Assembly (NCBI RefSeq): GCF_033958435.1
Contig: NC_134152.1
Location: 9,782,001 to 9,846,000, forward strand
DNA length: 64,000 nt
Direction of reading: 5' to 3'
Origin: Carettochelys insculpta
Taxonomy: Eukaryota > Chordata > Testudines > Carettochelyidae
Position 1 is the stretch's first letter. Every line of letters begins with the position of its first letter. Under the pieces are notes generated by a model, which saw only the letters and a program-made list of their open reading frames with translations, had not been told where the DNA came from and ran no database searches. A program made the position numbers and the translations under genes. This document shows positions 23,848-34,035 of this stretch, in pieces.

Positions 23848-24276
23848 GGCTGTTGCCACACTACCCCTCCCTTTCAGAAGAGGCATGTTAATGAGGGAGT
23901 TTGGAGTATGCTAATGAAATGCTCACATGAATATGCAGTGCCTCGTTAGCATAATGGTGGCCACATGCAATTGAAAAGTGCCACTTTCGGAATGCATGTT
24001 CCCTCTGTAGCCAGGGGCCTTTCAAAATGCCCCACTGAGTTTGAAAGCCCCTTCTTCCTAAAACCACAGAGGAAGAAGGAGCTTTCAAGGTCAGTGGGTC
24101 CTTTTGAAAGGCTCCCAGCCACACAGGAGACATGTGTTCTGAAAGTGGCTGAATCTCATTCATCTGGCACTATCCTAATGAGTCACTGCATACTCATGTG
24201 AGCTCCTCATTAGCATCTTCCAAACTCCCTCATTAACATGTACCCTCTGAAAGGGAAGGGTAGTGTGGCCACGGCC
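23848..24276. repeat. 429-bp palindrome-like MITE with CAA duplication
   Basis: Ends GGCTGTTGCCACACTACCC and the complement of GGCCGTGGCCACACTACCC, flanked by CAA at 23845-23847 and 24277-24279. The two halves are long degraded inverted repeats: TTAATGAGGGAGTTTGGA is mirrored by TCCAAACTCCCTCATTAA. The centre lies around the paired TTCTTCCT/AGGAAGAA. Same plan as elements at 35742 and 47623. Only 26 bases separate it from the Harbinger. Confidence 0.78.
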
Positions 24277-24655
24277 CAAGTGAATTTTGTTTGCCTAACT
24301 AAAGCCATGTCTACACGTGCACGCTACTTCGAAGTAGCAGCACTAACTTCGAAATAGCGCCCGTCACGGCTACACGTGTGGGGCGCTATTTCGAAGTTAA
24401 CTTCGATGTTAGGCGGCGAGACGTCGAAGCCGCTATCCTCATCAGGAGATAGGAATAGCACCCTACTTCGACGTTCAACGTCGAAGTAGGGACTGTGTAG
24501 TCATTGCGCGTCCCGCAACATTGAAATTGCAGGGTCCTCCATGGCGGCCATCAGCTGAGGGGTTGAGAGACGTTCTCTCCAGTCCCTCAGCTCAATGGTG
24601 GCTGCGTGGAGCAGCCCCTTAAAGGTCCTCTCCCCCTCCCTTCCTGTGCAGGAAT

Positions 24656-26709
24656 TTGAGGGAACGTGCAGGCGGCAGCCTAGACGCGCGGCCAGCCTGC
24701 ATGTCCCTCAGCCACCCAGAACAGGGCCAACACCTGCGATGGCTGCCCGGCAGCCCCCCCCCCCAGCGCCCCCAGGGGACTCCCCCCAAGGGGAGCCAGA
24801 GCAGCCAGCCCGGCGGCCAGGCTGGGAAGCGGCAGTGGGGCCCCTCCTGGACGGAGGCCAAGCTGCTGGGGCTCTGGAGTGAGGAGGTGATCCAGGTAAT
24901 GGGGAGCAAGAGGCGGAACACAGATGCGTTCGCTCGGCTGGCCGAGGGCCTGGCCACCTGGGGTCACCCTGCCTGCACTCTTGACCATGTCAGGAGTAAG
25001 TTTAAGGAGCTGCGGCAGTGTTGCGCCCGGGATGCAGCCAGCCGATCTGGGGCCGCCCCTGTCACTTGCCCCTTTTACAGGGAGCTCTGGGACATCCTGG
25101 GCCCCCGGCACACCTCCTCCCCTCTGGCCACCCTTGATACCTTGGCCGACGAGCCCCAGCAGGCCCTGCAGCCGGAGTCCGCCCCGGAGGTAAGCCCCGC
25201 ACCTTGGGGGGGCCCCCCGGAGCCCACCCCCAGGCCATCGCGGCAGGAGGAGGAGGAGGAGGGGGGCTCCTTCTCTGCAGAGTCTGGGCTGCAGATCCTC
25301 TTCCCGGAGCAGCAGCTGGGCATCTGCCCCCTGGGGATCTCCGGACTGTGGGAGTGGACCAACAGGTATGTACCCCCCCTCTGGTGTACACCCCTGGGAT
25401 TGAGGGGTGGGGGTAATAGATATGTGCCCAGGGCCCCCCACAGGGCCATGTCCCTCACAGCAGTGCATCAGCCCCTGCCCCCCGCCACCCCCCGCACAGC
25501 AGTGCCATGGCCCATCCCCGGGGCAGGGGGGAGCGGAACCTCGAGGGTCCCCCGGGAGGAGGGGGTGGGACACCCCACAGCAGCAGCAGCAGCATGTGAT
25601 GGAGTTGGGGGGGGGGGTGTGCAAAAGGGAGACTCAGGCTAGATATGAGCAACAAGCTGAATAGCTCCCAGGGGCAAAGGATGATCCTGGGGCTACAGCT
25701 GGCAGGTGACATCTCTGCCCTGAACAAAGAGGAGGGAGGAGCCGAGCTGGCTTTGAATTGGGGTGGGGGCCGCAGGTAGAGGCTAGGGGAAGGGAGAGCT
25801 GGAAGGCAGCCAGCCTGAGGAGGGGGAAAGCCACACCCCAGAGGGACACCCCTTGGGGTCTTCTCCCCAGGATGGGTTGGAAGGACTGTCTCTGACTGCT
25901 GTGCACTCACTCCCGAGAGAAACCGGGCATCTGTGGCCTAAAACCTCTCCTGTCAGACCCTGCTGAGTGAAGTGAGTCACTCCCGCCAGGGGACGGGGTG
26001 CAGTGCAGGGGCACCCCTGAACCCCATCCATCACAGTAGCATCTCCTGGGGATGTGGAACCTGCAGCACAGGGGTGGGGGGACAAGGGTCACGGCTCGGG
26101 GCCCACACTAACGCCTGTCTCCATTCTTCTTCCCCCCCCATCCTCTTGTGTTCTGCAGCTGCACCATCGGAAGGACTGGAAGAGAGCGCCGGCAAGGCAT
26201 CAGTGGTCCCGGAATCCCCTCCGGGGCCATCGCTCCAGGCAAGCCCCTCAGCGGAGGACCAACTGGCCCCACGGCGGGCTAGACGGCGGACCCCCCAACA
26301 GCACCTGATGGCGATGGACCCCCAGCTGCTGGCCATCCACCGTCAGCAGCTGGAGGTTGTGGAACAGCACCTGCGGGTGGACCAACGCCGCCTGGACCTG
26401 CAGGAGCAGGCGCTGGCCTGGCGCCAAGAGGCATGGAGGGCCGACATTGAGACATTCAACCATCTTGTGGACTACCTGGCGCCCGCCCTGCCTGCTCCAC
26501 ATGCCGCACCACCTGCTGCTCCGCACGTCGCCGTCCCGTCAGCCGTCACTCTGCCACCCACCACCGAGGGCCGGACTGCTGAGGGTCACCTGGGGCCAGC
26601 TGAGACTCGCTGGTCATATCTTCTGGTCCGCCCGGCCCCCAGCCAGCCCCGGACAGAGCTGCGGCTGAGGCGGGGCTCCTGGCCGCCCACCCCCAGTGCC
26701 GGACTTTAG
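24656..26709 (+). pseudogene. Harbinger Myb/SANT-like partner protein, probably spliced
   Basis: In Harbinger transposons this partner binds the transposase and element DNA and aids nuclear entry. The first open frame (24656-25642) holds a Myb/SANT trihelix at about residues 60-145: SWTEAKLLGLWSEE, then KRRNTDAFARLAEGLA, VRSKFKELRQCC and CPFYRELWDILG. An acidic EEEEE stretch follows. A good donor (ACAG/GTATGT) lies at 25365/25366, another (GGAG/GTAAGC) at 25189/25190. After a TTCTGCAG acceptor at 26158 the frame within 25972-26709 continues with a coiled-coil-like segment (HRQQLEVVEQHLRVDQRRLD) and ends at 26709. My best donor/acceptor pair (25365 to 26159) does not keep phase, so the exon model or the gene itself is damaged. 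I have not settled the start codon. Confidence 0.65.
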
Positions 26710-27158
26710 GGGCGTGGTGCCCGGGACGTAGCCCCCCACCCCCCTTGTATCTAGTTATGTCAGAAAAGATGATGATGATGATTATTATTGACCCATTTCA
26801 TTTATATTTGTGCACCCCCTTTGCCCCGTCCCCGCTATGTAAATAGTTCTCCGCTTCCTTATCATCCCTGGTTTTCTTTTTATTGACCAACATATCTGTT
26901 ATGTGCAATCTTTTTTTATTATTGTTTTATTTGCACAGAATACTTTTGTTAGAAGAGGTCTTGTACATAGTTTGTTCTTGTTTTAATTATCATTTTAAAA
27001 AAAAGTTCTAAAAGAAAAAGCAGTTTAAGGACAGCACGCACTGGTGGCTGAAATTTGCCCAGGAAAAGTGGGGGGGAGGGTGGGGTGCTCCGTGGTGTGG
27101 GCGTAGGGGCAGGGAGTGCTGTGGAGGAAGGGGTGGGCAGTGGGGGGCCTGGCAGCGT

Positions 27159-28508
27159 TCACCCCACGGCCTCATCATTGAAGTGGGCCCGCAGGGCCTC
27201 CTGGACCCAGGTCCCTTCGGGGTCCACCTGGCGACTGGGGGCAGCAGGTGGCTGGACATCGGCCCTGCCCGCCTCCACAGCCCAGCCCTGGAAAAAGGCC
27301 TCCCCCTTGCTCTCCACCAAATTGTGCAGGGCGCAGCAGCCACCCACAATCTGGGGGATGTTGTTGGGGCCCACATCCAGGCGGGTGAGGAGACATCTCC
27401 AGCGTCCTTTCAGGCAGCCAAATGAGCGCTCCACCACCTGGTGCGCGTGGTTCAGGCGCTTGTTGACATGCTCCTGGCTGGCAGAGAGATGGCCCGTGTA
27501 CGGGTGCATGAGCCAGGGCCGGAGTGGGTATGCCACATCTGCGATGACGCAGAGGGGCATGATGGTATCCCCCAGAGGGATCTCCCACTGGGGGATGTAG
27601 GTCCCCACCTCCAGCCGGTGGCACAGGCCTGAGTTCCGGAAAACCCGGGCGTCGTGGGTGCTGCCAGGCCAGCCCACATAAATGTCCTGGAAACGGCCCC
27701 AGCTGTCCACCAAGGCCTGGAGGACCACAGAATGGTAGCCCTTGCGATTGATGTAGCGTCCTCCACTGTGATGCGGGGCGCGGATGGGAATGTGAGTCCC
27801 ATCCAGAGCCCCAAAGTAATTGGGGAAGCCCAGTGTGGCAAAGGCTGCGATGGTAGCATCTGGGTCCCCCAGCCTCAAGCCTGTGCAGGAGCATGGCGTT
27901 GATGGCACGCACAACCTGCAGGGAAAGCACATGGGAGAGTACCAATGAGGGGTGAGCAGGGTGTGCATGGCCCTGCCCTGCCCTCCTCTGCCCGGGCCCC
28001 TCTCCCCCCGTGGGTCCTCTTATCTCCATGAGGACAGCCCTGATGGTGGCTTTGCCGACACCAAACTCCTGTCCCAAGGATCGGTAGCTGTCTGGAGTGT
28101 CCAGCTTCCAGACAGCGCTGCCGACCCGTTTCTCCACAGGGAGGGCATGCCGCATGGCAGTGTCCTTGTGCCTGAGTGCGGGGGTGAGTCACTGGCAAAG
28201 CTCCATAAATGTCTGCCGGCTCATCCTGAAGTTCCTGAGCCAGCAGTTGTCGTCCCACTCCTCAAGCAGCAGCCACTCCCACCAGTCGGTGCTGGTGGGG
28301 TAGCTCCCAGGCAGTGGTGTGAGGGGCGGGGTGCTGCAGGGTTGGGGGTTGAGCCCTGCTGCCCTGGGGGCAGCTCCTTATCCGGTGTGGCAAGGAGGTG
28401 CTCAGCCATCTCCTGCATGGCATGGATCAGGGCGAGCCCTGCTCCTGCCGGGAGGGCTGGGTGGACCTCTGGCTGCTGCTGTTGCCGCTGCTGCTGCTGG
28501 GGGTCCAT
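27159..28508 (-). pseudogene. Harbinger DDE transposase (HARBI1-like), inactivated
   Basis: Cuts and joins element ends in the nucleus. Exon 1 (about 28508-28024) starts MDPQQQQRQQQQ, then after a frame change near 28300 reads DWWEWLLLEEWDD, FRMSRQTFMELCQ, stop, and PVEKRVGSAVWKL with a helix-turn-helix-like SYRSLGQEFGVGKATIRAVLMEI. Exon 2 (27915-27159) carries the catalytic core: GALDGTHIPI (first Asp), VIADVAYPL (second Asp) and VVERSFGCLKGRWRCL (Glu), so all three catalytic residues persist. The likely 108-bp intron (27916-28023) has a good AG acceptor, but the donor is AT instead of GT. Lesions: TGA at 28189-28191, the frame change, and the donor mutation. Confidence 0.82.
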
Positions 28509-28866
28509 GCCTGCGTCCCCCGGGGTCTGTGTGCCTATGGCTCCTCAGACCGCATGCTGTGCTGGCTGTGTGTCTCTGGGAGGGGCCCTTTAAGGGAGCG
28601 GCTAGCTGTTGCCCCGGAAGCGCTAGTCCGCCCTGTGACCCTGTCTGCAGCTGTGCCTAGCATCCCTATTTCGATGTATGCTACTTTAGCGTGTAGACGT
28701 TCCCTCTCGGCGCCTATTTCAATGTGGTGCTGCACAACGTTGAAGTTGAACGTCGACGTTGCCAGCCCTGGAGGACGTGTAGACGTTATTCATCGAAATA
28801 GCTTATTTCGATGTCTCCAAATTGAAATAAGCTACTTCGATGTAGGCTTCACCTGTAGACGTAGCT

Positions 28867-29045
28867 TCTGTGTCAGAAAGTGCTGAACCCAAGTCCTCTT
28901 GGAAAAAATGACAAATAGGACAGCCAAAAATTGAGACATAGAAAATACTTAGTTGCCATAGAAAACATGACTTATTTTTATAATCCAGGGTCCCATAGGA
29001 AGTTTGTGGCAAAACAATACATAAAACCACAATATTTAGATTCAC
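28867..29045. other. spacer between Harbinger and CR1
   Basis: AT-rich flanking DNA; nothing recognised. Confidence 0.4.
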
Positions 29046-29544
29046 CGCCTTCAAAGGCAGAAGCATTACCAGCTGGGAGCTGCAAACAGGGGGCTGTTAA
29101 CACAGGAGTTTGCCTGGGAAGGAAAGGGAACCCCATTGAACCAGGTGAGAACTATTGGGTGTGTTTGTTTCCTGGGCTGATTCATTGTTTGAATTTGAAT
29201 TTCAGTTACTGATAGATCTCAGTTGTCGTGTGTGTGAGGGAGAGAGTCTCTCCTCTTGTGACTTGCTGGAGGTAGAAGGGACCAAAGGAGAGAAGGCTTC
29301 AAAAGCCAGAGGTTAGGTGACTAGTGGGAGTGTCACCAGCTGGGAGATGAAAACAGGGAAGTTTGCCCAGGAGTTTGCCTTGGGGGGGATCCCCATATTA
29401 TTATTTGGTCTCTTCTTTTTTTTTTTTTTTATATGTAGCTTTGTTTCTCTTCTGCCGTTCAAGGCAGCTGTGGTATCATCTGAGGGAATTCTCTGAAGAA
29501 AGGGAAAAAGGGATAGTGACAAATCTATTGATAAGTCAGCTGTC

Positions 29545-30206
29545 ATGACCTGCACAACATGTGCTATGTCTGCCTTCCTCCTGGAAGACAGAAGGGATTT
29601 TGTATGTACTGAGTCCAAGTTGGTCACCATCTTGGAGGAAAAGTTTAGAGGACTTGAGGTGCAAATATCAACCCTTCAGTGCATAAGAGGAGGTGAAAAC
29701 TTCCTCAACAGAAGGGCAGCATTTTGTATTGCAAGCACAGCAGGCTGAGCAACGAGAGAGGGCAGTACAAATCAACAAGGAAAACTGGAATCATGTAACC
29801 TCTAAATGAAGGATGAACGGAAAATCAAGACCCTGGTTTTTGGTATAATGGATGGTTCAAATAGGAGAGGCAGACCACACAGAGAATGGGTAGATGACAT
29901 AGTAGTTTGGTGCGGCACTAGTCTACAGAATCTAAGCTACTCCATGCTGGACAGGGAAAGATGGAAGGAAATAGTAAGAGAGGCATCAGACACCAATGGG
30001 TGCTGAGCCCATGGTTATTGATGATGATGTAACCTCCAGGAGAAGAAAGCCAATTCACGTATCTCCAACTTCAGTGGAGGTAAGCAACTGCTTTCAGGCT
30101 CTCTGCACAGGTGATATGGTGGAGAATGCAATGGTAGACACCTCTCAGAAGGGGTCAGAAGAAGACCCCACTGACGGGAAGGCATGGGATGCACAGTGTT
30201 AGGCAT
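29545..30206 (+). pseudogene. CR1 ORF1, disrupted
   Basis: Begins MTCTTCAMSAFLL with a CXXC pair as in CR1 ORF1 proteins, followed by a coiled-coil-like segment (ESKLVTILEEKFRGLEVQIS). The frame breaks before the inserted LINE fragment; remnant ORF1 sequence resumes after 30036. The exact end is unclear. Confidence 0.55.
29803..30026 (+). mobile_element. LINE 3' end inserted in CR1, with 10-bp duplication
   Basis: The fragment encodes a LINE ORF C-terminus (GRPHREWVDDIVVWCG, then DRERWKEIVREA) with stop at 30004-30006, followed by a short tail ending GATGATG. It is flanked by ATGTAACCTC on both sides (29793-29802 and 30027-30036). The TGATGATG tail suggests an RTE-type element, though the clade is not proven. 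Strongly 5' truncated. Confidence 0.8.
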
Positions 30207-33200
30207 GGCAATTTTACAACTACCACACTCAAGAGGAAAAGAAAGGAAGGTATAAACAGTTCAGGAAGGGAGAAAAGGAGGAGTAGTTGCAGTATGTGTG
30301 AGAGAGCAGTATGATTGCTTAGAGCTCCAGTATATGGAGGGAGAAAAGCCTCTTGAGAGTCTTTGGGTTAAGCTTAGAAGCAGAAGCAAAAGAGGTGATG
30401 TTGTGGTTGATGTCTGCTATAGACCACCAGATAAGGTAGATGAGGTAGCCAAGGAGTTCTTCAGACAACTAAGAGAAGCTTCCAAATCACAGTCCCTGGT
30501 TCTCATGGAAGACCTTAATCACCCAGACCTCTGTTGGGAGACAATAGAGCAGCACACAGAAAATCCAGGAAGTTTTTGGATAATGTTGGGGGTAACTTCC
30601 TGGTGCAAGTGCTGAAGGAACCAACCAGGGGCTGTGCATAGCTTCACCTGATGCTTGCAAACAGGGAAGAACTAGGAGGAGAAGAAGTGGGTGGCAACCT
30701 GGGCTGCAGGCATCATGAGATGGTGGCTTTCAGGATTATGACAGAAGGAAGAAGGGTGAGCAGTAAAATACAGACCCTTGATTTCAGAAGAGCAGACTTC
30801 AGGTCCCTGAGAGAACTGATGAGCAGGATGCCCTGGGAAGCTAATATGAAGGAGAAAGGAGTTCAGGAAAACTGTCAGTATTTTAAAGAAGTCTTATTGA
30901 AAGCACAGGAACAAACCATCCTTATGCACAGTAAGAGAAGGAAACATGGTAGGCAACTAGTTTGGCTTCCAAGAGAAATCCTTGGTGAGCTTAAACTCAA
31001 AAAGGACGCATATAAAAAGTGGAAACTTGGACAGATGACTAAGGAAAAGTACAAACATATGTCTGAAGAATGCCAGGTGGTAATCAGGAAAGTGAAAGCA
31101 CAATTGGAATTGCAGCTAGCAAAGAATGTGAAGGGCAACAAGAAGGGTTTCTACAGGCTGTTAATAATAAGAGGTTAATCAGGAAGGGGATGGGACCATT
31201 ACTGGATGAGGGAGGTAACCCGGTGACAGATGATGTGGGAAAGGCTGAAGTATTCAATGTTTTTTTTTTTTTTTTTTTTTTGCCTCAGTCTTCACAGACA
31301 AAGTCAGTTCCCTGATTACAGGGCTAGGTAATGCAGTATGGGAAGGAGGTTGGCAGCCCTCGATGCGGAAAGAACAGGTTAAGAGCTCTTTAGAAAAGCT
31401 AAACACACACAAATCCGTGGGTTCAGATTTAATGTATCCAAGGGTACTGAGGAAATTGGCAGCTGTCATTGCAGAGCCTTTAGCTATTATATTTCAAAAC
31501 TCATGGAAATTGGGAGAGTTCGCAGATGATTGGAGAAAGGCAAATGTAGTTCCCATCTTTAAAAAAAGGAAAGAAGGGCAATCCAGGGAACTATAGATCT
31601 GTCAGCCTTACCTCAGTCCCTGGAAAAAAGCATGGAGGGGATCCTCAAGGAATCCATTTTAAAGCACTTGGAAGAGATGAAAGTGATCAAGAGTAGCCAA
31701 CGTGGATTTACCATGGGCAAGTCATGCCTCACCAATCTGATTAGCTTCTATGATGTGGTAACTGTCTATGTGGACACAGGGAAGTCAATGGATGTGATAT
31801 ACTTTGACATTAGCAAAGCTTTTGATACAACTTTCTTGCCCATAAATTAAGGAATTACGGATTAGATACATGGACTGTGAGATGGATAGAAAGCTGGCTA
31901 GATGGTTGGGCCCGATGGGTAGTGATCAATGGTTCAATGTCTGGTTGGTGGTCAGTTTCAAGTGGGGTGCCCCAGGATCATTTCTAGGGCCAGTACTGGT
32001 CAACATCTTTATTAATGACCTGGATGAGAGGATGGATTTCACCCTCAGCAAATTTAGAATCACAGAATCATAGGACTGGAAGGGACCTGAGGAGGTCATC
32101 TAGCCACACTCCTGCTTCAAGCAGGATCAACACCAACTAAGTCATCCCTGTCAGGACCTTGTCAAGATGGGACTTAAAAGCCTCTAGGGATGGAGAATCC
32201 AAAACCTCTCTAGGCAACGCATTCCAGTGCTTCATCACCCTCCTGGTGAAGTAGCTTTTCCTAATATCCAACCTACTCCTCTCCTTCTGTAACTTCAGAC
32301 CATTGCTCCTTGTTCTGCCTTCTGTCAACACTGAACTATTTCTCTCCATCCTATTTAGAGCTCCATTTCAGAAAGTTGAAGGCTACTATGAAATCACTCC
32401 TTAGTCTTCTCTTCTGTAAACTAAATAAGCCTAAATCCCTCAGGCTCTCCTCATAGGTTATGGGCTCCAGCCTCTTAATCATTTTTGTTCCCCTCTGCTG
32501 AACTTGCTCCAGCACATCCACATCCTTTTTATACTGGGAGCCCAAAACTGGACACAATATATTCTAGATGTGGAGTCACAAGTGCCGAATAGAGGGGAAT
32601 AACCACTTCTCTGGATCCGTTCGCTATGCTCCTCCTAATGCAGTCTAATATGCCATTAGCTTTCTTGACTACAAAGGCACACTCTTTACTCATATCCAGC
32701 CTTTCATCCACCACACCCCTAGATCCCTTTCCACTGTACTGCTGCTTAGCCAGTCAGTCCCCTCCTATAACAATGCTTGGGATGCTTCTGTCCCAAGTGC
32801 AGGACTCTACACTTCTCCTTAGTAAACCGCATCAGATTTCTTTTGGCCCAATCCCCCAATTTATTCAGGTCATTCTAGATCTTATTTCTACCCTCCAATG
32901 TATCTGCCTCTCCCCCTAGCTTAGTGTCGTCTGCAAACTTGCTGAGGGTTCAAGCCAGTCCCAGATCCAGGTAAATAAAGGTAATAAAGATGTTGAATAA
33001 CACCAGCCCCAGAACCGATCCTAGGGGCACTCTGCTTGAAATCAACTGCCATCCAGATATTGAGCCACTGACCACTACTCATTGGGCCCAACCTTCAAGC
33101 CAGCTTTCTATCCATTCTATAGTCCATGGATCTAATCCATACCTCGTCAGTTTATGGGCAAGAATGTTGTGGATGACTCTAAACTAGGGGGAAAGGTAGA

Positions 33201-34000
33201 TACATTGGAGGGTAGGGATAAATTGGAGTATTGAGCCAAAAGAAATATGCTGAGGTTCAGCAAGGACAAGTGCAGAGTCCTTCACTTGGGAATGAAAGAA
33301 TCCCAAGCATTGTTACAGGCTGGGTGCCAACTGGCTAAGCAGCAGTGCAGCAGGAAAGGACACTGGGGTGGTGGTGGATGGGAGGCTGGATATGAGGCAA
33401 CAGCATGCCCTTGTAGTCAAGAAGGCTAATGAGTTATTGGGAAGTATTAGGAGAAGCATTTCCAACAGATTTAGAGAACTTATTGTTCCTCTCTATTCGG
33501 CACTGGTGAGGCCACATCTGGAGTACTGAGTCCAGTTCTGGGACCCCCAGTATAGAAATGATGTGGATGCATTGGAGCAGGTCCAGTGGAGGACAATGAA
33601 AATGATTAGGGTGCTGAATCCTATGACCTATGCGGAGAGGTTGATAGACTTGGGTTTATTTAATTTGCAGAAGAGAAGACTGAGGAGCGATTTGATAGCA
33701 GCCTTCAATTTCCTGAAGAGCGGCTCTAAAAAGGATGGAGAGAAATAGTTCTCAGTAGTGACAGATGGCAGAACAAGAAGCAATGGTCTGAAGTTACAGA
33801 GAGAGAGCTGTAGGTTGGAAATTAAGGAAAACTATTTCACTAGAAGGGTGGTGAAACACTGGAAAGCTTTTCCTAGAGGGGTGGTGGAATCTCCATTCCT
33901 TGAGGTTTTTAAGTCCTGGCTTGACAAAGTCCTGGCTGGGATGGTTTAGTTAGGGTTAATCCTGCTTCAGGCATGAATCTGGACTCAATAATATCCTAAG
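30180..34000 (+). pseudogene. CR1 ORF2 (endonuclease and RT), split
   Basis: Endonuclease relic at 30240-30620: GGVVAVCVREQYDCLELQ, DVCYRPPD and LMEDLNHPDLCWE (GDFN box degraded). Linker from 30651 to 31178. RT starts at 31363 with KLNTHKSVGSDLMYPRVL and ANVVPIFKK, continues with SQRGFTMGKSCLTNL and YFDISKAFDT (motif A, about 31800). It reaches GSFLGPVLVNIFINDLDE and is cut by the inverted CR1 in the FADD box at about 32050. RT resumes at 33171 with DDSKLGG. The C-terminal part reads LEQVQWRTMKMIRVLNP and LQKRRLRSDLIAAFNFLK, ending about 33950. Multiple stops. Confidence 0.8.
32056..33170 (-). mobile_element. inverted 5'-truncated CR1 nested in CR1
   Basis: The 3' end is at the left: AGAATCACAGAATCATAGGA is the complement of the CR1 end. 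The minus strand reads, from 33170, the RT section with a FADDTKL-like box (near 32930), then LEQVQQRGTKMIKRLEP, LQKRRLRSDFIVAFNFLK and YFTRRVMKHWNALPREV. Compared with its host it is the same family but a distinct sequence. No obvious target duplication. Confidence 0.85.
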
Positions 34001-34035
34001 GTCCCATCCAGCTGTAGGATTCTACAATTCTATGA

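Larger units (their letters stand above)
24303..28866. mobile_element. near-complete Harbinger DNA transposon
   Basis: 4,564 bp from AGCCATGTCTACACGTGCAC to the complement of AGCTACGTCTACAGGTG. It encodes the two proteins characteristic of PIF/Harbinger elements, convergently: a Myb/SANT-like protein on plus (24656-26709) and a DDE transposase on minus (28508-27159). An AT-rich spacer at 26760-27010 between them probably holds both 3' ends. Flanks are TAA and TCT, not a matching duplication. At least two lesions in the transposase suggest the copy is no longer autonomous. Its ends are shared with the 710-bp elements at 15000 and 43890. Confidence 0.88.
29046..34035 (+). mobile_element. near full-length CR1 LINE, interrupted twice
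   Basis: 5' UTR at about 29046-29540 with a repeated phrase (GGAGTTTGCCTGG / GGAGTTTGCCTTGG), then ORF1, ORF2 and a 3' UTR ending ATTCTACAATTCTATG near 34013-34035. A LINE 3' fragment (29803-30026) sits in ORF1, and an inverted CR1 (32056-33170) sits in the RT domain. Taking both out leaves about 3.65 kb of CR1. Many stops and frameshifts; a T-tract at 31260-31281 interrupts ORF2. Confidence 0.85.

Noticed and set aside
24680..25624. 314-codon open frame on the minus strand opposite the Myb/SANT gene
   Set aside because: Low-complexity Gly/Pro/Leu-rich shadow of the GC-rich plus-strand gene, which has the recognisable domain.
27175..28155. 326-codon minus-strand frame next to the transposase
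   Set aside because: It starts in transposase exon 1 (HALPVEKRVGS) but passes the predicted intron and then reads exon 2 in the wrong frame.
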